Shown piece by piece: positions 45,790-54,711 of a stretch of 64,000 nt of DNA. The stretch is taken from NCBI RefSeq assembly GCF_013386825.1, contig NZ_JACARC010000019.1, positions 1-64,000 of the forward strand, in the 5' to 3' direction. The notes beneath the pieces were generated by a model that ran no database searches, was not told where the DNA came from, and was given only the letters and a program-made list of their open reading frames with translations. The position numbers were made by a program, and so were the translations under genes. Source of the DNA: Pseudomonas sp. IPO3778 (GTDB taxonomy: Bacteria; Pseudomonadota; Gammaproteobacteria; Pseudomonadales; Pseudomonadaceae). Numbering within the stretch: the stretch's first letter is position 1; every line of letters begins with the position of its first letter.

Positions 45790-47127
45790 ATGAGCCGCCT
45801 GCTGATCCGCAACGCCCGCCTGGTGAACGAAGGCCAGGTATTCGAGGCTGACCTGCTGGTCGCCAATGGCCGCATCGAGAAGATCGCCAGCAGCATCGAC
45901 AACGCCAACGCCCCGGTGGAAATCGACGCCCAAGGCCAGTGGTTGCTGCCGGGAATGATCGACGACCAGGTGCACTTCCGTGAACCTGGCGCGCCGGACA
46001 AGGGCAGCTTCTACAGCGAGTCCCGCGCGGCGGTGGCCGGCGGCATCACCAGCTTCATGGATATGCCCAACACCAGCCCGGCGACCCTGAACCTGGAAGC
46101 CCTGGCCGACAAGAAGCGCCGCGCCGCGCTGCACTCGGTGGCCAACTATGGCTTTCACTTTGGGGTGAGCAACGACAACCTCGACACCGTGGCCGCCCTG
46201 GACCCGCGAGAAGTCGCCGGCGTCAAAGTGTTCATGGGTGCCTCCACCGGCAATATGCTGGTGGATGACCCGAAGATCCTTGAGCGCCTGTTCGCCGAAG
46301 TGCCGACCATTCTCCTGGCCCACTGCGAGCACACGCCCAGCATTCACGCCAACGAGCAACGCATGCGCGAGCGCTTCGGCGAGCACATCCCGGCGGTAGC
46401 TCACCCGCTGATTCGCGATGCGCAGGCCTGTTATCGCTCGTCGTCTTTGGCGGTGGAACTGGCCAAGCGGCATGGCACGCGCCTGCATGTGTTGCACATC
46501 ACCAGCGCGCAGGAGTTGGTGCTGTTCGAAGACAAACCCCTGGCGGAAAAACGCATCACGGCGGAAGTCTGCCTGCATCATCTATTGTTCGATGACCGCG
46601 ACTACGCGCGCCTCGGCCACCAGATCAAATGCAACCCGGCGATCAAGACACGCGCCGACCGCAACGCCCTGCGCCTGGCATTGTTAAGTGACCGTCTGGA
46701 TGTCATTGGCAGTGATCATGCGCCGCACACCTGGGCGCAAAAACAACTGGCGTATCGCGAAGCACCGTCGGGCTTGCCGCTGGTGCAACACGCCTTGCCG
46801 GCGCTGCTGGAATTGGTGGCCGACGGCGTGTTGCCGCTGACTACCCTGGTGGCGAAAACCAGCCATCGCGTCGCGGACCTGTTTGCGATCCCCGACCGAG
46901 GTTATCTACGGGAAGGTTATTGGGCCGACCTGGTGCTGATCCAGCCCGAACCCCAGGGCAAGCCTGTCAGCAGCCAACCGATCCTGGCCCGCTGCGGCTG
47001 GACGCCCTTTGCCGAGCACAGCTTCAGGCACAGCGTCAGCACCACCCTGGTTTCCGGCCATCTGGCTTGGCATGACGGGCGTGTGCACGACAGTTGCCAG
47101 GGGTTGCCGCTGCATTTTCAGCGCTGA
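45790..47127 (+). CDS. pyrC: Dihydroorotase, Zur-linked paralogue
   Basis: A 445-residue amidohydrolase for ring closure of carbamoyl aspartate in pyrimidine synthesis. Seen: GMIDDQVHFREPGAPDKG (binuclear metal HxR form), FMDMPNTSPAT, GVKVFMGASTGNMLVDD, LLAHCEHTPSI, HVLHITSAQELVLF and GSDHAPHTW. It belongs to the class I/PyrQ-like branch found in Pseudomonas zinc islands. Last gene of the folE2 operon, followed by a REP element. Confidence 0.88.
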   Translation: MSRLLIRNARLVNEGQVFEADLLVANGRIEKIASSIDNANAPVEIDAQGQWLLPGMIDDQVHFREPGAPDKGSFYSESRAAVAGGITSFMDMPNTSPATLNLEALADKKRRAALHSVANYGFHFGVSNDNLDTVAALDPREVAGVKVFMGASTGNMLVDDPKILERLFAEVPTILLAHCEHTPSIHANEQRMRERFGEHIPAVAHPLIRDAQACYRSSSLAVELAKRHGTRLHVLHITSAQELVLFEDKPLAEKRITAEVCLHHLLFDDRDYARLGHQIKCNPAIKTRADRNALRLALLSDRLDVIGSDHAPHTWAQKQLAYREAPSGLPLVQHALPALLELVADGVLPLTTLVAKTSHRVADLFAIPDRGYLREGYWADLVLIQPEPQGKPVSSQPILARCGWTPFAEHSFRHSVSTTLVSGHLAWHDGRVHDSCQGLPLHFQR

Positions 47128-47156
47128 CAAGGATTGGGGCCGGCAACCCAACCCAC

Positions 47157-47243
47157 TGTGGGAGCTGGCTTGCCTGCGATGCGGGCGACTCGGTTTCTCA
47201 GTAAACCCGGGGTGATGCAATCGCAGGCAAGCCAGCTCCCACA
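47157..47243. repeat. REP-type inverted repeat (GCTGGCTTGCCTGCGAT variant)
   Basis: Perfect 24-base arms (47157-47180, 47220-47243), same variant as the element at 23979. It lies between the convergent dihydroorotase and DUF3617 genes. Confidence 0.85.
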
Positions 47244-47260
47244 CTTTGGTGCGGTTGTTC

Positions 47261-47782
47261 TTAAGCGCGGGGTTTGACCGTACCGCAATTGCTGCCCAGC
47301 CATTGCGCGTGGGTGTCCAGGCTGCCCTTCTGCTGAACGCCGGTGGCGTTGAAGGTGCCGTTAACCGTGGTGGTGAATTCCTGCTGGCTCTGGAATGTCG
47401 CCACGCCGGTACCCTGGGCTTTCGGGCAACTGAAGCGGAACTTCCACTGGTTGCCGGTCTTGTCCGTCACCTCCTGTTTGCAGCCCGACTGCGGGTCGGT
47501 CAGCGGGATGGAGTCGGACGCCACCTGGGCTTGTGTCAGGCACACCTGCACGCCTTTGCCGGCCATGGTGATGCCTTGTTTCTCAAGCATCGCCCGTTGT
47601 TCCGGGGTCATCTGTTGCTTGAGCTGACCGAGGATCAGCGACAAGTCCGGCAGGTCCTGGTTATCGACCTTCATGTTGCTGGTGGTCAATTCCCACAAAC
47701 CCGGCGCCAGCATCTGCGCTTGCGCCGCCACGGGCAGCGTTAAACCAACAACCATGGCCAAACCAAGCAGACGAGCATTCAT
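47261..47782 (-). CDS. DUF3617-type exported protein
   Basis: A 173-residue protein with a signal peptide (1-23, ending AQAQ) and the family pattern APGLWELTTSNMKV just after cleavage, a Met/Gln-rich helix (LKQQMTPEQRAMLEKQGI), VCLTQAQ and the paired-Cys region CKQEVTDKTGNQWKFRFSC. This fits DUF3617. Function unknown, presumably periplasmic. The ATG at 47782 is preferred over a TTG at 47800 because it opens the signal peptide. Confidence 0.78.
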   Translation of the reverse strand: MNARLLGLAMVVGLTLPVAAQAQMLAPGLWELTTSNMKVDNQDLPDLSLILGQLKQQMTPEQRAMLEKQGITMAGKGVQVCLTQAQVASDSIPLTDPQSGCKQEVTDKTGNQWKFRFSCPKAQGTGVATFQSQQEFTTTVNGTFNATGVQQKGSLDTHAQWLGSNCGTVKPRA

Positions 47783-47906
47783 CGGGTAACTCCTGGGCAA
47801 TTGTCGGCGTTAGACGCCGCAAAAGCGCCAGTGTTGCACAGCAAATAAAATAGCGACATTCGTGGCCGAACATGGTCTGTTAGGCACTTGTTTGTCAGGA
47901 GTACCG

Positions 47907-49352
47907 TTGTCCATGGATTTCTTTGGCCCGCACCTGCTCGCCTATTTCATTGCCACCCTGCATTTTCTGGGCACCCTCGCCGCCATCCATGCGGTATTGA
48001 CCGTCAGGACCGCCCAAGGCTCGATTGCCTGGGCCTTGTCGCTGATGTTCATCCCGTACCTGACGCTGATTCCCTACCTGATCTTTGGCCGCAGCACCTT
48101 CGACGCCTACATTCAGGCGCGGCGCCAGGCCAACCAGGAAATGCACAAGGCGATCACCGAGCTGAACTGGCGCCCCTGGGTCGAAGAGGCACTGGCCGCG
48201 CGCAACTCCCAGGCCTACGCCTCCCTGCGGGCGATGCCCAAGCTGGGGCGCATGCCGTGCCTGGCGAACAATCAGGTGCGCTTGCTGATCAATGGCGAGG
48301 CTACCTTCAGCGCGATTTTTGAAGCGATCCGCTCGGCGAAGACCGCCGTGCTGTTCCAGTTTTTCATCATTCATGACGACGAACTCGGCCGCCAACTGCA
48401 CGCCCTGCTGAAGGAAAAGGCCGCCGAAGGCGTGTCGATTTTCGTGCTGTATGACCGTATCGGCAGCCATGCCCTGCCCCATCGTTACGTGCAGTCGCTG
48501 CGGGACGCCGGGGTGCAGGTCAAGGCCTTCGCCACCCGCAGTGGCTGGCTCAACCGCTTCCAGGTCAACTTCCGCAACCACCGCAAGATCGTGGTGGTGG
48601 ATGGCATTACCGGGTTTGTCGGCGGGCATAACGTCGGCGATGAATACCTGGGCAAGAAACCGCCCCTGGCGCCGTGGCGTGATACCCATGTGCAGGTCAG
48701 CGGCCCGGTGGTGGCGTGCTTGCAGGAATCGTTTGCCGAGGACTGGTTCTGGGCCGCGCGTGAGCTGCCGCCGCTGCTGCTGCCGGATACTTACCCGGAT
48801 GACGGCGTGCTCTGCCAATTGCTCGCCAGCGGGCCGGCGGATCCGTATGAAACCTGCTCGCTATTCTTTGTCGAGGCGATTCACGCGGCGACCGAGCGGG
48901 TGTGGATCACCAGCCCGTATTTCATTCCCGATGAGGCGGTATTTTCTGCGCTGAGGCTGGCGGTGCTGCGGGGGGTGGACGTGCGCCTGCTGCTGCCGTC
49001 GCGGCCCGACCACCGCATCGTCTATGCGGCCTCCAGCCTGTATGCGATCGAAGCGGTGCGCGCCGGGGTGCGGGTCTTCCGCTATACGCCGGGGTTCCTG
49101 CATCAGAAAGTGGTGTTGGTGGACAGTGAAATCAGCGCCATCGGCAGTGCGAACCTGGATAACCGATCATTCCGGCTGAATTTCGAAGTGATGTTGCTGA
49201 CGGTGGATGACACCTTCGCCAGCCAGGTGGAGCAGATGTTGCTGGATGACTTCGCCCTGGCCCATGAAATCAGCCAGGAAGAAAACCGCCAGACCCACCG
49301 CCTGCAACAGCTGGGCATGCGGGTCGCGCGGCTTATTTCCCCCATCCTGTAA
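47907..49352 (+). CDS. cls: Cardiolipin synthase (phospholipase D family)
   Basis: A 481-residue inner-membrane enzyme joining phosphatidyl groups to make cardiolipin. Two N-terminal TM helices ([23 protein letters not shown] and [22 protein letters not shown]) and two HKD motifs ([19 protein letters not shown] near 215 and [24 protein letters not shown] near 400) are visible. AGGAG lies five bases before a TTG at 47907 and eleven before the ATG at 47913, so the TTG start is slightly favoured; the difference is two residues. Confidence 0.92.
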   Translation: MSMDFFGPHLLAYFIATLHFLGTLAAIHAVLTVRTAQGSIAWALSLMFIPYLTLIPYLIFGRSTFDAYIQARRQANQEMHKAITELNWRPWVEEALAARNSQAYASLRAMPKLGRMPCLANNQVRLLINGEATFSAIFEAIRSAKTAVLFQFFIIHDDELGRQLHALLKEKAAEGVSIFVLYDRIGSHALPHRYVQSLRDAGVQVKAFATRSGWLNRFQVNFRNHRKIVVVDGITGFVGGHNVGDEYLGKKPPLAPWRDTHVQVSGPVVACLQESFAEDWFWAARELPPLLLPDTYPDDGVLCQLLASGPADPYETCSLFFVEAIHAATERVWITSPYFIPDEAVFSALRLAVLRGVDVRLLLPSRPDHRIVYAASSLYAIEAVRAGVRVFRYTPGFLHQKVVLVDSEISAIGSANLDNRSFRLNFEVMLLTVDDTFASQVEQMLLDDFALAHEISQEENRQTHRLQQLGMRVARLISPIL

Positions 49353-49369
49353 GGCTTGCACCGAACCAT

Positions 49370-49460
49370 ATGTGGGAGCGGGCTTGCTCGCGAAAGCGTT
49401 GTATCAGTCACTGAATGTGTTTCTGATACAACGCCTTCGCGAGCAAGCCCGCTCCCACAT
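49370..49460. repeat. REP-type inverted repeat (GCGGGCTTGCTCGC variant)
   Basis: Long complementary arms (core TGTGGGAGCGGGCTTGCTCG), and the inner parts (GTTGTATCAG and CTGATACAAC) pair too, so nearly the whole element is one hairpin. Confidence 0.87.
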
Positions 49461-49481
49461 TTAGATCACCGGTGCCATTGC

Positions 49482-50666
49482 TTACTGGTACAGGTCATCC
49501 CGCGTCCACGGCAGCTCATGACTCCCATCGGCATGGGGCTTCACCGCCAGAATCTGATGCAGGTTGATCCAGCCCCGGGCAAACGCGTAGGCGCAGCCGG
49601 CCAGGTACAGCCGCCAGATGCGCAAGGCTTGCTCCGGCACCATCTTGCCTGCCGCTTCCAGGTTGTCTTCCAGGCGCTCGCTCCAGTGATCCAGGGTGCG
49701 TGCGTAATGCAGGCGCAGGCTTTCGACGTCGACCACCTCCAGCCCGACTTCGCTGACCTCGGCGGTCATCATCGCCAGGTGCGGCAGCTCGCCATTGGGA
49801 AACACATAGCGCTCGATAAAGTCCCCGGCGCCACGGCCCACGGGCCGGCCATCGGTGTGCTTGGCGGTAATCCCATGGTTCATCACCAGGCCACCCTCAC
49901 GCACCGCGCCGTACAAAATCTTGCAGTACTCCGCCAGGTTGGCGTGGCCGACGTGTTCAAACATGCCCACGCTCACCACCTTGTCGAACCGCCCGTCCTG
50001 AGGCAGGTCGCGGTAGTCCAGCAGCCTCAGCTCAACCTGGTCTTCCAGGCCTTCGGCTTTTACCCGCTCCTGGGCCAGTTCCAGCTGTTCCTTGCTCAGG
50101 GTGATGCCGAACACCTTGACCCCGAATTCCCGCGCCGCATACCGCGCCAGCCCGCCCCAACCACAGCCCACATCCAGCAGATACTCTCCCGGCTGCAGCC
50201 GCAATTTGCGGCACAGGTGGCGGAATTTGTCTTGCTGGGCTTGGTCGAGGGATTCGCTGCCGGTCTCGAAATACCCGCAGGAATAGGCCATGTCACGGTC
50301 CAGCCAGAGCTGGTAGAACGCGTTGGACAGGTCGTAATGGTAGGAAATAGCGGCGGCGTCGGTGGCCTTGTCGTGGATCGAGCGCACCGGACGGCTGTCC
50401 CCTTCGTCATCAACCAAGGCATGACTCAACTCGTCAACGACCCTGATCACTTCGGAAATGGAGCCTTCCAGCTCGAGTTTGCCCTCGACAAAGGCTTCGC
50501 CCAATGAATCGAGGGTCGGATGGCTGAGCGTTGAAACCATCATGGGGTCCTTGACCACAATGGTGACGCTGGGATCCGGGCCCAGGTTAAATTCATGGCC
50601 GTCCCAGAGTCGAAGACGCAGCGGTAGCTTGAGATTCTGTAAGGCCGGTGGAAGTTGCGCGAGCAT
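49482..50666 (-). CDS. cfa: Cyclopropane-fatty-acyl-phospholipid synthase
   Basis: A 394-residue SAM-dependent enzyme that methylenates unsaturated acyl chains in membrane lipids. The N-terminal lipid-binding domain is followed by the methyltransferase part with ISYHYDLSNAFYQLWLDRDMAYSCGYF (about 112-138), SAM motif LLDVGCGWGGLARYAA (about 170-185) and YIFPNGELP-like YVFPNGELPHL. Length is normal. The upstream region up to 50753 has no gene. Neighbouring cls also modifies membrane lipids, but the genes are convergent. Confidence 0.93.
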   Translation of the reverse strand: MLAQLPPALQNLKLPLRLRLWDGHEFNLGPDPSVTIVVKDPMMVSTLSHPTLDSLGEAFVEGKLELEGSISEVIRVVDELSHALVDDEGDSRPVRSIHDKATDAAAISYHYDLSNAFYQLWLDRDMAYSCGYFETGSESLDQAQQDKFRHLCRKLRLQPGEYLLDVGCGWGGLARYAAREFGVKVFGITLSKEQLELAQERVKAEGLEDQVELRLLDYRDLPQDGRFDKVVSVGMFEHVGHANLAEYCKILYGAVREGGLVMNHGITAKHTDGRPVGRGAGDFIERYVFPNGELPHLAMMTAEVSEVGLEVVDVESLRLHYARTLDHWSERLEDNLEAAGKMVPEQALRIWRLYLAGCAYAFARGWINLHQILAVKPHADGSHELPWTRDDLYQ

Positions 50667-50753
50667 GAGTAGTCCCCCCTTGTTTCAGACGTCTGAAATG
50701 AGGGTAGACCATCCACAGAAAAATTAGCAGGCTATCGAATCAATAGCCCTTTT

Positions 50754-51542
50754 CTATGGTGCCCGCCGCTGGAGCAAACCGTCCTGGATCCACTGTTTCA
50801 GCCAGGTAACCGCTTGCAATGGCGCGCCCTCTTGGTAAGTGACTGCCAACTCGGCGCACAGTTCGGAAAAGCTCCAGCCGGTGCTGACCATCCCCGACAG
50901 GGCCCACGCTTCTGCGGCCTCCAGGCTGCGGTACTGGCACAGGTTCTGATGACGCCAGGTCAGGCAGATATGCGCCTGGGCCAACGGCTCGCTGCCGGGA
51001 AAATCCCCTTCGTTTTTACTGGAACGCCAAATGGCCACGGTGTTGAACCGGCAAAGGATCTGCTGAACGCAAGGCACCAGTTCCACCCGCAAATCCGGCC
51101 AGTCTTCAGGCGGCAACTGCGCCATGTCCTGCAAGGTCAAGGGTTCACCCGGGGCCGCATCAAAGGCCAACGTGAATGCCCACTCCAGGCGTGCCAATTC
51201 CTCCAGGGGCGCACTCTGTTCGGCAATCAGGTGTTCAAGGATAAACCCGGGGAAACGTTCCCCCAGCCAACGCAAACTGTAATGGGCCGAGGGATAACGG
51301 CGCACGTAGGCCTCGCTCAACAGGGCAAACTCATCATCCCCCAACCAATACCGGACGGCACCGAAGTCACCGCGCAACACTTCCTGTAACCGCGCGACAT
51401 AGGCGTTGTGGTAAATCGCCAGGCCCGTCTCGACGTCGAGCGTCGGCCCGCCCAGCAACGTCGCCGCAAAGCCACTGTTGGCCGCAGCGCTCTCGGATAA
51501 CAAATGCTCTTCAAAGGCCAGCTGCCAATCGGTCAGGCGCAT
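50754..51542 (-). CDS. Bufferin operon DUF2063 protein (BufC/HvfC type)
   Basis: A 262-residue protein of the DUF2063 family, once called a putative DNA-binding domain but now associated with MNIO maturases as a precursor-presenting partner. The N-terminal block LTDWQLAFEEHLLSES and GLAIYHNAYVARLQEVLRGDFGAVRYWLGDDEFALLSEAYVRRYPSAHYSLRWLGERFPGFI are diagnostic. Its start lies inside the end of the DUF692 gene (10-base overlap), so the proteins are made together and probably form a complex. The C-terminal part resembles a winged helix and may bind the peptide leader. Confidence 0.85.
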   Translation of the reverse strand: MRLTDWQLAFEEHLLSESAAANSGFAATLLGGPTLDVETGLAIYHNAYVARLQEVLRGDFGAVRYWLGDDEFALLSEAYVRRYPSAHYSLRWLGERFPGFILEHLIAEQSAPLEELARLEWAFTLAFDAAPGEPLTLQDMAQLPPEDWPDLRVELVPCVQQILCRFNTVAIWRSSKNEGDFPGSEPLAQAHICLTWRHQNLCQYRSLEAAEAWALSGMVSTGWSFSELCAELAVTYQEGAPLQAVTWLKQWIQDGLLQRRAP

Positions 51543-52378
51543 AAAGGTCTCCTGCCCAACGCCGTCGCGCCCAGTTCACGGGCCTTGCTCAATTCGGCCA
51601 GCAGTTCTTCGAACGGCGGGAAATGGTCATCGCGCTCCAGCAACGTCGACACCGGCCCCAATAGCTCCAGGGTCTGCTGATACAGCGCCCACACCGGATC
51701 GCACACCGGGTGGTCATGGGTGTCGACCACGTAGTCGCCGTAATCCATATGCCCGGCCAGGTGCAATTGGCGGATGCTCTGGGGCGGGAGGTTACGGATA
51801 AAGGTCCAGGCATCGAACCCATGGTTACGCGAGCTGACGTACACATTGTTGACGTCCAGCAACAGCTGGCAGCCGGTGAGGTGAGCCAAGGCGTTGAGGA
51901 ATTCCCACTCGGTGAATTCATCGCCCTTGGAGCGCACATAACTGGAGACGTTTTCCAGCACCAGCGGGCGCTGCAACACGTCCTGCACTTGGCGCACGCG
52001 GCCGGCTACGTGATAAAGGCTTTCTTCGGTGTAAGGCAGGGGAAGCAGATCATGCAGCTGGTGTGCGCTGCCGCGGCTCCAGCACAGATGATCGGAAATC
52101 CACGCCGGCTCGATACGCTCGGCCAATTGTTTGATTTGCTTCAGGTAATCACTATCGAGGGCATGGGGCCCGCCGATGGACAGGGACACACCATGCATCA
52201 CCAGGGGATAGCGCTCGGCTATCGCATCCAGGTAGTACAAGGCCTTGCCACCCTGGACCAGATAATTCTCGGAGATCACTTCGAACCAATCCACGGCCGG
52301 CGATTGTTCAAGGATCTGCTGGTAGTACTCGCTGCGTAAACCCAGGCCGTAACCCAGACTCGGAAGGGAAGCGGACAT
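51533..52378 (-). CDS. MNIO (DUF692) maturase of a bufferin-type peptide
   Basis: A 281-residue TIM-barrel multinuclear non-heme iron oxidase, expected to convert Cys residues of the precursor into metal-binding heterocycles. Metal-ligand blocks are intact: WFEVISENYL, VMHGVSLSIGG, WISDHLCWS, LVLENVSSYV, LLLDVNNVYVSSRNHG, LHLAGHMD and VDTHDHPV. ATG 52378 has GGAG eight bases upstream; the open frame extends to 52477 but would run through a hairpin. It follows the precursor gene by 65 bases and overlaps the DUF2063 gene. Confidence 0.9.
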   Translation of the reverse strand: MSASLPSLGYGLGLRSEYYQQILEQSPAVDWFEVISENYLVQGGKALYYLDAIAERYPLVMHGVSLSIGGPHALDSDYLKQIKQLAERIEPAWISDHLCWSRGSAHQLHDLLPLPYTEESLYHVAGRVRQVQDVLQRPLVLENVSSYVRSKGDEFTEWEFLNALAHLTGCQLLLDVNNVYVSSRNHGFDAWTFIRNLPPQSIRQLHLAGHMDYGDYVVDTHDHPVCDPVWALYQQTLELLGPVSTLLERDDHFPPFEELLAELSKARELGATALGRRPLCA

Positions 52379-52400
52379 AAAACACTCCAGGGGAAAGTGT

Positions 52401-52426
52401 CCGCAGCGGCGGGGGGCCCGCTGCGG
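52401..52426 (-). promoter_or_regulatory. Hairpin between the bufferin precursor and maturase genes
   Basis: A perfect 9-base stem CCGCAGCGG / CCGCTGCGG with an 8-base G/C-rich loop in the 65-base intercistronic gap. No T run follows. It could stabilise the precursor mRNA or partly stop transcription so that far more peptide than enzyme is made. Confidence 0.55.
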
Positions 52427-52443
52427 TTGCACTCTTTTGCCGG

Positions 52444-52698
52444 TTACTCGCCGACTTTGCCACCAAGCTTGGCGCAAGCAGCTGCACTTGGCTCAGCCTT
52501 GAAGCCCATACCTTTGCAGGAGCCCTGGCCTTTGCAAGCGTTGTTCGCGGTCTTGCAATCATTCTGGCCTTTGCAAGCGTTGATGCCGTAGCAGTGCACA
52601 GCGGTATCAGCGGCTTGAGCCTGGGTGACAACACCGGCAAACATGGTAGCAGCGGCGAGAGCGAGGGCGGCACCAGCAGCAGCGGATTTAATGTTCAT
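52444..52698 (-). CDS. Bufferin-type RiPP metallophore precursor (BufA2-like)
   Basis: An 84-residue periplasmic precursor. Residues 1-29 are a signal peptide (INKSAAAG-type, Ala-rich, ending AQA). The mature core has six Cys, five of them in [22 protein letters not shown] and GSCKGMGF, a repeating Cys-Lys-Gly pattern, the sixth in AACAK. This matches the BufA2 class of bufferins, peptides matured by DUF692 enzymes and used to sequester copper or other metals. GAGGAAG lies six bases before the ATG on the minus strand. First gene of the bufA-bufB-bufC-like operon. The metal bound by this member is not known. Confidence 0.87.
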   Translation of the reverse strand: MNIKSAAAGAALALAAATMFAGVVTQAQAADTAVHCYGINACKGQNDCKTANNACKGQGSCKGMGFKAEPSAAACAKLGGKVGE

Positions 52699-52815
52699 TG
52701 TTATCTTCCTCATGATCGGTAGGGGAGCCGGTCTGAACGGATTGTTCAGTCTCGACATAGCAGTAGAGTGAGGTCCCCCCGTGCCGTTACAGCCCCACCG
52801 AAAATATTTTCAAAT
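52699..52815 (-). other. Promoter region of the bufferin operon
   Basis: A 117-base gap between the P-type ATPase stop and the precursor start. The end near the ATPase is AT-rich. A TGTAACGG sequence (minus strand) could be a -35 element for an extracytoplasmic-function sigma factor, as bufferin operons are under such control in other bacteria, but I do not see a convincing matching -10. No terminator is visible after the ATPase gene, so readthrough is possible. Confidence 0.3.
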
Positions 52816-54711
52816 TTATTCATCCAGCTTTAAAAGCGGTTCCTGAAAGCGCAGCAAACGCCCGGCATTGCCCAGTACCAGCAGGGTGCTCAGGTTGTGC
52901 AACACCGCCGCAATCATCGCCCCGGCCGCGCCCAACCAGCCGAATGCCGCGAACACCACGATGGCCAGCGTCCAGCCCAGACCGATGATCACGTTGACCT
53001 GCAACGTGTGCCGGCACTGGCGACTCAAGCGCACGCACGTGCCCAGGCGCCGCAGGTCGCTGCCAATCAGCACCACGTCCGCCGAGGCCAGGGCGATGTC
53101 TGCCCCGCCCGCACCCATCGCCACACCGACCACGCCGGCCTTGAGCGCCAGGGAATCGTTGATCCCGTCGCCCACCACCATCGGCCGGAAGCCGCTGCCG
53201 ATTTCCCCCAGTACGCGGTTGAGTTTGTCTTCCGGCAAGGCCTGGGCCTCGACGTCGCTGATGCCCACTTCCAGCGCCAGGCTGTCGGCCACGCTTTGGC
53301 GGTCGCCGGTCAGCAGCAATTGGCGACCCAGGCCCAGTTCACGCAGCTCCTTCATCGCCTGGCGCGCTTCAGGCTTGACGCTGTCCGCCAGCAACATCCA
53401 CGCAAGAAACTGCCCGTTCAGTGCCAGCCCGGCTATCGGGCCGTCGTGAGAGGGGACCGCCGTGGTGGCGATGCCCAGTTGCTCAAACAATTCCGGACGG
53501 CCCAGCGCCGCTTCGCCCTGCCCCGTCTGCGCCACCACGCCGAGGCCTTGGCGCTCGCGAATATCCGACAGCACCAGCATTTGCTCTTGCGTGGCCAACC
53601 CCGCCAACGCCCGGCTGACCGGATGGCTGCTGGCCGAGCCGAGACTGGCCGCCAGGTTGAGCAGCACTTGCCGATCAGGCTCCGTGGTGTCGATGGACTG
53701 CAAACGCAGGGTGCCAAACGTCAGGGTGCCGGTCTTGTCGACCACCAGGGACGTCAAGTCCGCCAGCTCTTCGAGAAACGCCGAGCTGCGAATCAGAATG
53801 CCATGACGCGCCGCCACCGCAATCCCCGCAATCGCCGTGGCCGGTGCCGACAACACCAACGCACACGGGCACGCCGCCACCAGCACCGCAAGCATCGCCT
53901 GGGCGTCATTGGTGACGAACCAGGTCACGGCCGCCAACAACAACACCAGCACCATGTAACTGCCGGCATAACGCTCCAGCAACCGGGTGATTGGCGGCTT
54001 GGAGCGTTCGGCGCTCTGCATCAGGGCGATGACTTTGCCCAGGGTCGACTCGTTGCCGGTGCGGGTCACTTCAAGGCGCAGCAAGCCGTCGAGGTTGATG
54101 GCGCCACCAAACACCTGCACGCCCACACTCGCTTCCAACGGCACCGACTCGCCGGTGATCGGCGCGGTGTCGAGGCTGGCCTGGCCCGACAGCACCACAC
54201 CGTCGGCGGGCACCCGGTCACCGGCGCGCACTTCGACGATATCGCCGGTCTTCAGGATGCCGTTGTCCACTTCCAAAATGGTCCCGTCAGCCTGCACCAG
54301 CCGCGCGTGGCTGCGGGTCAGTTTGCCCAGGGCATGAATCGCTTCCTGGGAACCGATGACGCTGCGTTCTTCCAACACGTGGCCGAAGATCATGATGATC
54401 GGCAGCAGCGCGGCGGTCAGCAGGTCACCGGTGGCCCAGGCGCCCAGCATGGCCAGGGCGATCAGTTGGTCGGTGATGCCATGCAGGCTCGGATAACGCA
54501 GGCTGTACCAGGCCGAGCGCATCACGGGCACGGCCACCAGCAACGAGGCGACGCCCAGCAGCAGTTGGCTGACGCCCGTCTGGTCCGGCGCCAGCCAGCG
54601 CCATACCAGGCCGAGGCTGAGCAGGCCCAGGGCGAGCATCGCCAGGGTCAGTTGCCGGGCGGCGCTGCGTTGTTCGGCCGATGAAAGCATCGGGGCGGCG
54701 TGGGCAGTCAT
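52816..54711 (-). CDS. P1B-type heavy-metal ATPase
   Basis: A 631-residue metal efflux or transport ATPase without an N-terminal HMA domain. Eight TM segments are arranged as in P1B pumps; the transport site CPC is at 281-283. Phosphorylation motif DKTGTLT (Asp325), TGES, the SSHPVSRA His-Pro site, GDRQSVA and GDGINDS hinge are all intact. The last TM helix reads AAVLHNLSTLLVLGNAGRLL; it lacks the Asp of ZntA-type zinc pumps and the Met/Ser pair of CopA copper pumps, so metal choice is open. It overlaps the SPFH gene upstream by ATGA, and a bufferin operon follows. Confidence 0.88.
   Translation of the reverse strand: MTAHAAPMLSSAEQRSAARQLTLAMLALGLLSLGLVWRWLAPDQTGVSQLLLGVASLLVAVPVMRSAWYSLRYPSLHGITDQLIALAMLGAWATGDLLTAALLPIIMIFGHVLEERSVIGSQEAIHALGKLTRSHARLVQADGTILEVDNGILKTGDIVEVRAGDRVPADGVVLSGQASLDTAPITGESVPLEASVGVQVFGGAINLDGLLRLEVTRTGNESTLGKVIALMQSAERSKPPITRLLERYAGSYMVLVLLLAAVTWFVTNDAQAMLAVLVAACPCALVLSAPATAIAGIAVAARHGILIRSSAFLEELADLTSLVVDKTGTLTFGTLRLQSIDTTEPDRQVLLNLAASLGSASSHPVSRALAGLATQEQMLVLSDIRERQGLGVVAQTGQGEAALGRPELFEQLGIATTAVPSHDGPIAGLALNGQFLAWMLLADSVKPEARQAMKELRELGLGRQLLLTGDRQSVADSLALEVGISDVEAQALPEDKLNRVLGEIGSGFRPMVVGDGINDSLALKAGVVGVAMGAGGADIALASADVVLIGSDLRRLGTCVRLSRQCRHTLQVNVIIGLGWTLAIVVFAAFGWLGAAGAMIAAVLHNLSTLLVLGNAGRLLRFQEPLLKLDE

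Noticed and set aside
52897..54684. 595-residue plus-strand open frame opposite the P-type ATPase
   Set aside because: Shadow frame rich in Gln, Arg and His; the minus frame has CPC, DKTGTLT and GDGIND.
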